Part shown: piece after piece, positions 63,501 through 64,000 of the stretch
How positions within the stretch are numbered: the first letter of the stretch is position 1
Layout of the letters: each line of letters starts with the position of its first letter
NCBI GenBank assembly: GCA_031417395.1
Contig: JANOVM010000024.1
Coordinates: forward strand, 22,097 to 86,096
From: JADKIH01 sp031417395
GTDB taxonomy: Bacteria; Bacteroidota; Bacteroidia; AKYH767-A; 2013-40CM-41-45
Direction: 5' to 3'
Length of the DNA stretch: 64,000 nt
Notes under the pieces: generated by a model
What the model was told of the DNA's origin: nothing
Database searches by the model: none
The model's input: the letters and a program-made list of their open reading frames with translations, nothing else
Program-made: the position numbers and the translations under genes

Positions 63501-64000
63501 ACATAAATATTATTTGCATTCAGGAAGATAGGAGTGCTGTTAAGACAAACATCCTGGAAAGAAACCGGCCAATCGAGGTGAACAGGTGGCAGAACATTTA
63601 TGCAAACAGTATCCGTGTCGCAGCAAATAACACCCGGGAATATAGGATCAGGGCAACAGCAAATAACCATATAACAGGTTGATTGTTGTGGGAAGACATC
63701 GATGATAGGACCCGGTCCTACGTAGAAAGCTCCATCCGGTGCAAGTTGATACCATTGAGAACTTCCACTGCACCCTTGTGCATTGAGAATGACAATTCCT
63801 CCCGCACAGATGGTAGTGTCGTTTCCTGCATTTACCTGACAGGATGTGCCGCAACAATAAATTACATTGATTGTTATGCTAACAGTACCTGTACAGCCAT
63901 TCGGATCCGTATAGGTTACTGTGATGACATGAGGACCTAATGTATTTGGATGGAAATAGTTTCCAACAACTCCCGGTCCGGAGAAAACCCATGAACCGGT
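60551..64000 (-). CDS. Giant Cys-rich repeat surface protein with dockerin-like C-terminus (N-terminus beyond window)
   Basis: The reading frame is open from the window edge, so 1150 residues are only the C-terminal part; the methionine at 63670 is internal. A module of about 180-190 residues repeats at least five and a half times. Each has a Cys-rich start (CCGTSCQVDAGSDTTVCAG), WYQLGPEGP, DVIPQQSTCYMVVCCC, CCDTDTVCVNVYPPVHLDWP, an Asn-rich segment (VTINNTWVPITSTGGTW) and GTVSITINVI. The last 60 residues carry two Ca-binding-like loops (DQDGIIESQDYG, TGDGIVESADYG), dockerin type I-like. It is probably a T9SS-exported adhesin or surface-layer component, disulfide-rich. Export signal and full size are not visible. 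Confidence 0.82.
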   Translation of the reverse strand, partial: TGSWVFSGPGVVGNYFHPNTLGPHVITVTYTDPNGCTGTVSITINVIYCCGTSCQVNAGNDTTICAGGIVILNAQGCSGSSQWYQLAPDGAFYVGPGPIIDVFPQQSTCYMVICCCPDPIFPGVICCDTDTVCINVLPPVHLDWPVSFQDVCLNSTPIFLNANNIYVTINNTWVPITSTGGTWVFSGPGVVGNNFYPNTLGSHVITVTYTDPFTGCTGTVSITINVIFCCGTSCQVDAGSDTTVCAGSVVILQAQGCSGSPTWYQLGPEGPVFVHNGPVFDVIPQQSTCYMVVCCCPVGPVLCCDTDTVCVNVYPPVHLDWPISYADVCLNGAPIFLDANNIFVTINNTQVPITSTGGTWTFSGNGVVGNFFYPNSLGLHTITVIYTDPVTGCNGTVSITINVIFCCNTSCHVDAGNDVSICSVGGIATLTAQGCNGTASWYQLTAEGPIFVHSGSIFEVIPQQTTCYMVICCCPNGPIICCDTDTVCVNVYPPLLLAWPISYADVCLNSAPIFLDPANVFVSVNNTMVPITSTNGIWSFSGSGVFGNNFYPNSLGPHVITLTYTDANGCTGTVSITINVILCCENSCQANAGNDTTICAGSAAILNAQGCGGYSSWYQLGPEGPAFVGQGPILDVFPQQTTCYLLVCCCYDPIRGIACCDSDTVCVSVYPPVHIDWPISYSNVCLNGAPVYLDANNVFVTINNSWVPITSTNGTWVFSGIGVSGNYFYPNTIGPNIITVTYTNANGCSGTVSVTINVIYCCGNSCQPNAGNDTTVCAGTIVILTAQNCSGSSSWYELGQEGPIYVGNGPILDVIPQHSTCYMVVCCCPNPFNPAIACCDTDTICINVIPSPILSWPVSYANICLNAAPIVLNPANIQVFVNNAWVSVTTAGGGGSFSGNGVFGNSFSPNTLGIHVITYTYTAPNGCTSTITNTINVIRCGIIIDIKLFLEGYYQGAGLMFDNYSAGGLLHSLGYSPNYNDVDTVIISAMQPVAPYGLVESQKGIVHLNGNVNVTFGPAVIDGNSYYLKINHRNSLETWSSSPVLFTAPSITYDFTTGPGQAFGNNMIETYDQMGWAIYSGDISNSLTGVIGDQDGIIESQDYGDMENAVYITLSGYVTEDITGDGIVESADYGLMENNVYYTRVALRP

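Noticed and set aside
60551..64000. Long-period repeats as non-coding satellite DNA
   Set aside because: One reading frame is open throughout, with conserved cysteines and domain order, so the repeats are protein modules.

Overview
The window is a 64 kb, AT-rich chromosomal segment from a member of the Bacteroidota, probably an environmental Sphingobacteriales/Chitinophagales-like lineage. Evidence: several large secreted proteins with type IX secretion (T9SS) C-terminal sorting domains, promoters of the Bacteroidota form TTTG-N19-TAnnTTTG, few Shine-Dalgarno sites, a TonB protein with the inner-membrane layout typical of the phylum, and lineage-typical neighbourhoods (lpxK-punA, Nif3 with a C4 zinc-ribbon protein, a FadL-like protein near proS).

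Layout. 0-19 kb is mostly core: a cut-off sugar MFS transporter facing an N-acetylglucosamine-kinase-like gene; a long leftward run lpxK, punA, a T9SS beta-propeller protein, a TlpA-like lipoprotein, an M1 peptidase and lpxH; then Nif3, a zinc-ribbon coiled-coil protein, a TPR protein, an outer-membrane protein, a Tyr/Gly/Asn-rich lipoprotein, proS with a small unknown partner, and tRNA-Glu(TTC). At 19.2-25.65 kb an integrated element of about 6.4 kb sits in the 3' end of that tRNA. It has a tyrosine integrase, an RteC-like protein, an excisionase-like protein, a DUF5681-like protein and secreted cargo, bounded by a 13-bp direct repeat and carrying paired integrase arm-type repeats at both ends.

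25.9-42 kb holds a histidine kinase with eleven 21-residue coiled-coil repeats, two response regulators plus the remnant of a third, a secreted M14 carboxypeptidase, a hipBA toxin-antitoxin pair with visible operators, TonB, a DUF1801/YdeI-like protein, an RNB ribonuclease, a CUB-domain T9SS protein, an azurin-like lipoprotein and a cation/proton antiporter.

41.9-58.7 kb is the most interesting part. It is a leftward surface-glycan locus (GT4, GT2 and GT-C-like glycosyltransferases, DUF2304, a Wzm/Wzt-type ABC exporter, two sulfotransferases and a sulfotransferase-glycosyltransferase fusion). Directly upstream lies a compact four-gene cassette: carrier protein, adenylation enzyme, acyl-CoA-dehydrogenase-like enzyme and flavin halogenase-like enzyme. 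That gene set is the one used to turn L-proline into carrier-bound (halogenated) pyrrole-2-carboxylate, as in pyoluteorin. The specificity residues I read from the adenylation enzyme, DLFYLALVCK, fit proline of the pyrrole-forming type. No condensing enzyme or dedicated acyltransferase is visible, so a pyrrole-type acyl group placed on an exported, sulfated glycan is a reasonable but unproven hypothesis. A 36-bp inverted repeat with perfect 17-bp arms lies 108 bp upstream of the cassette.

The last 5 kb holds a HAF-repeat T9SS protein and the C-terminal part of a very large Cys-rich repeat protein ending in a dockerin-like module and running off the window.
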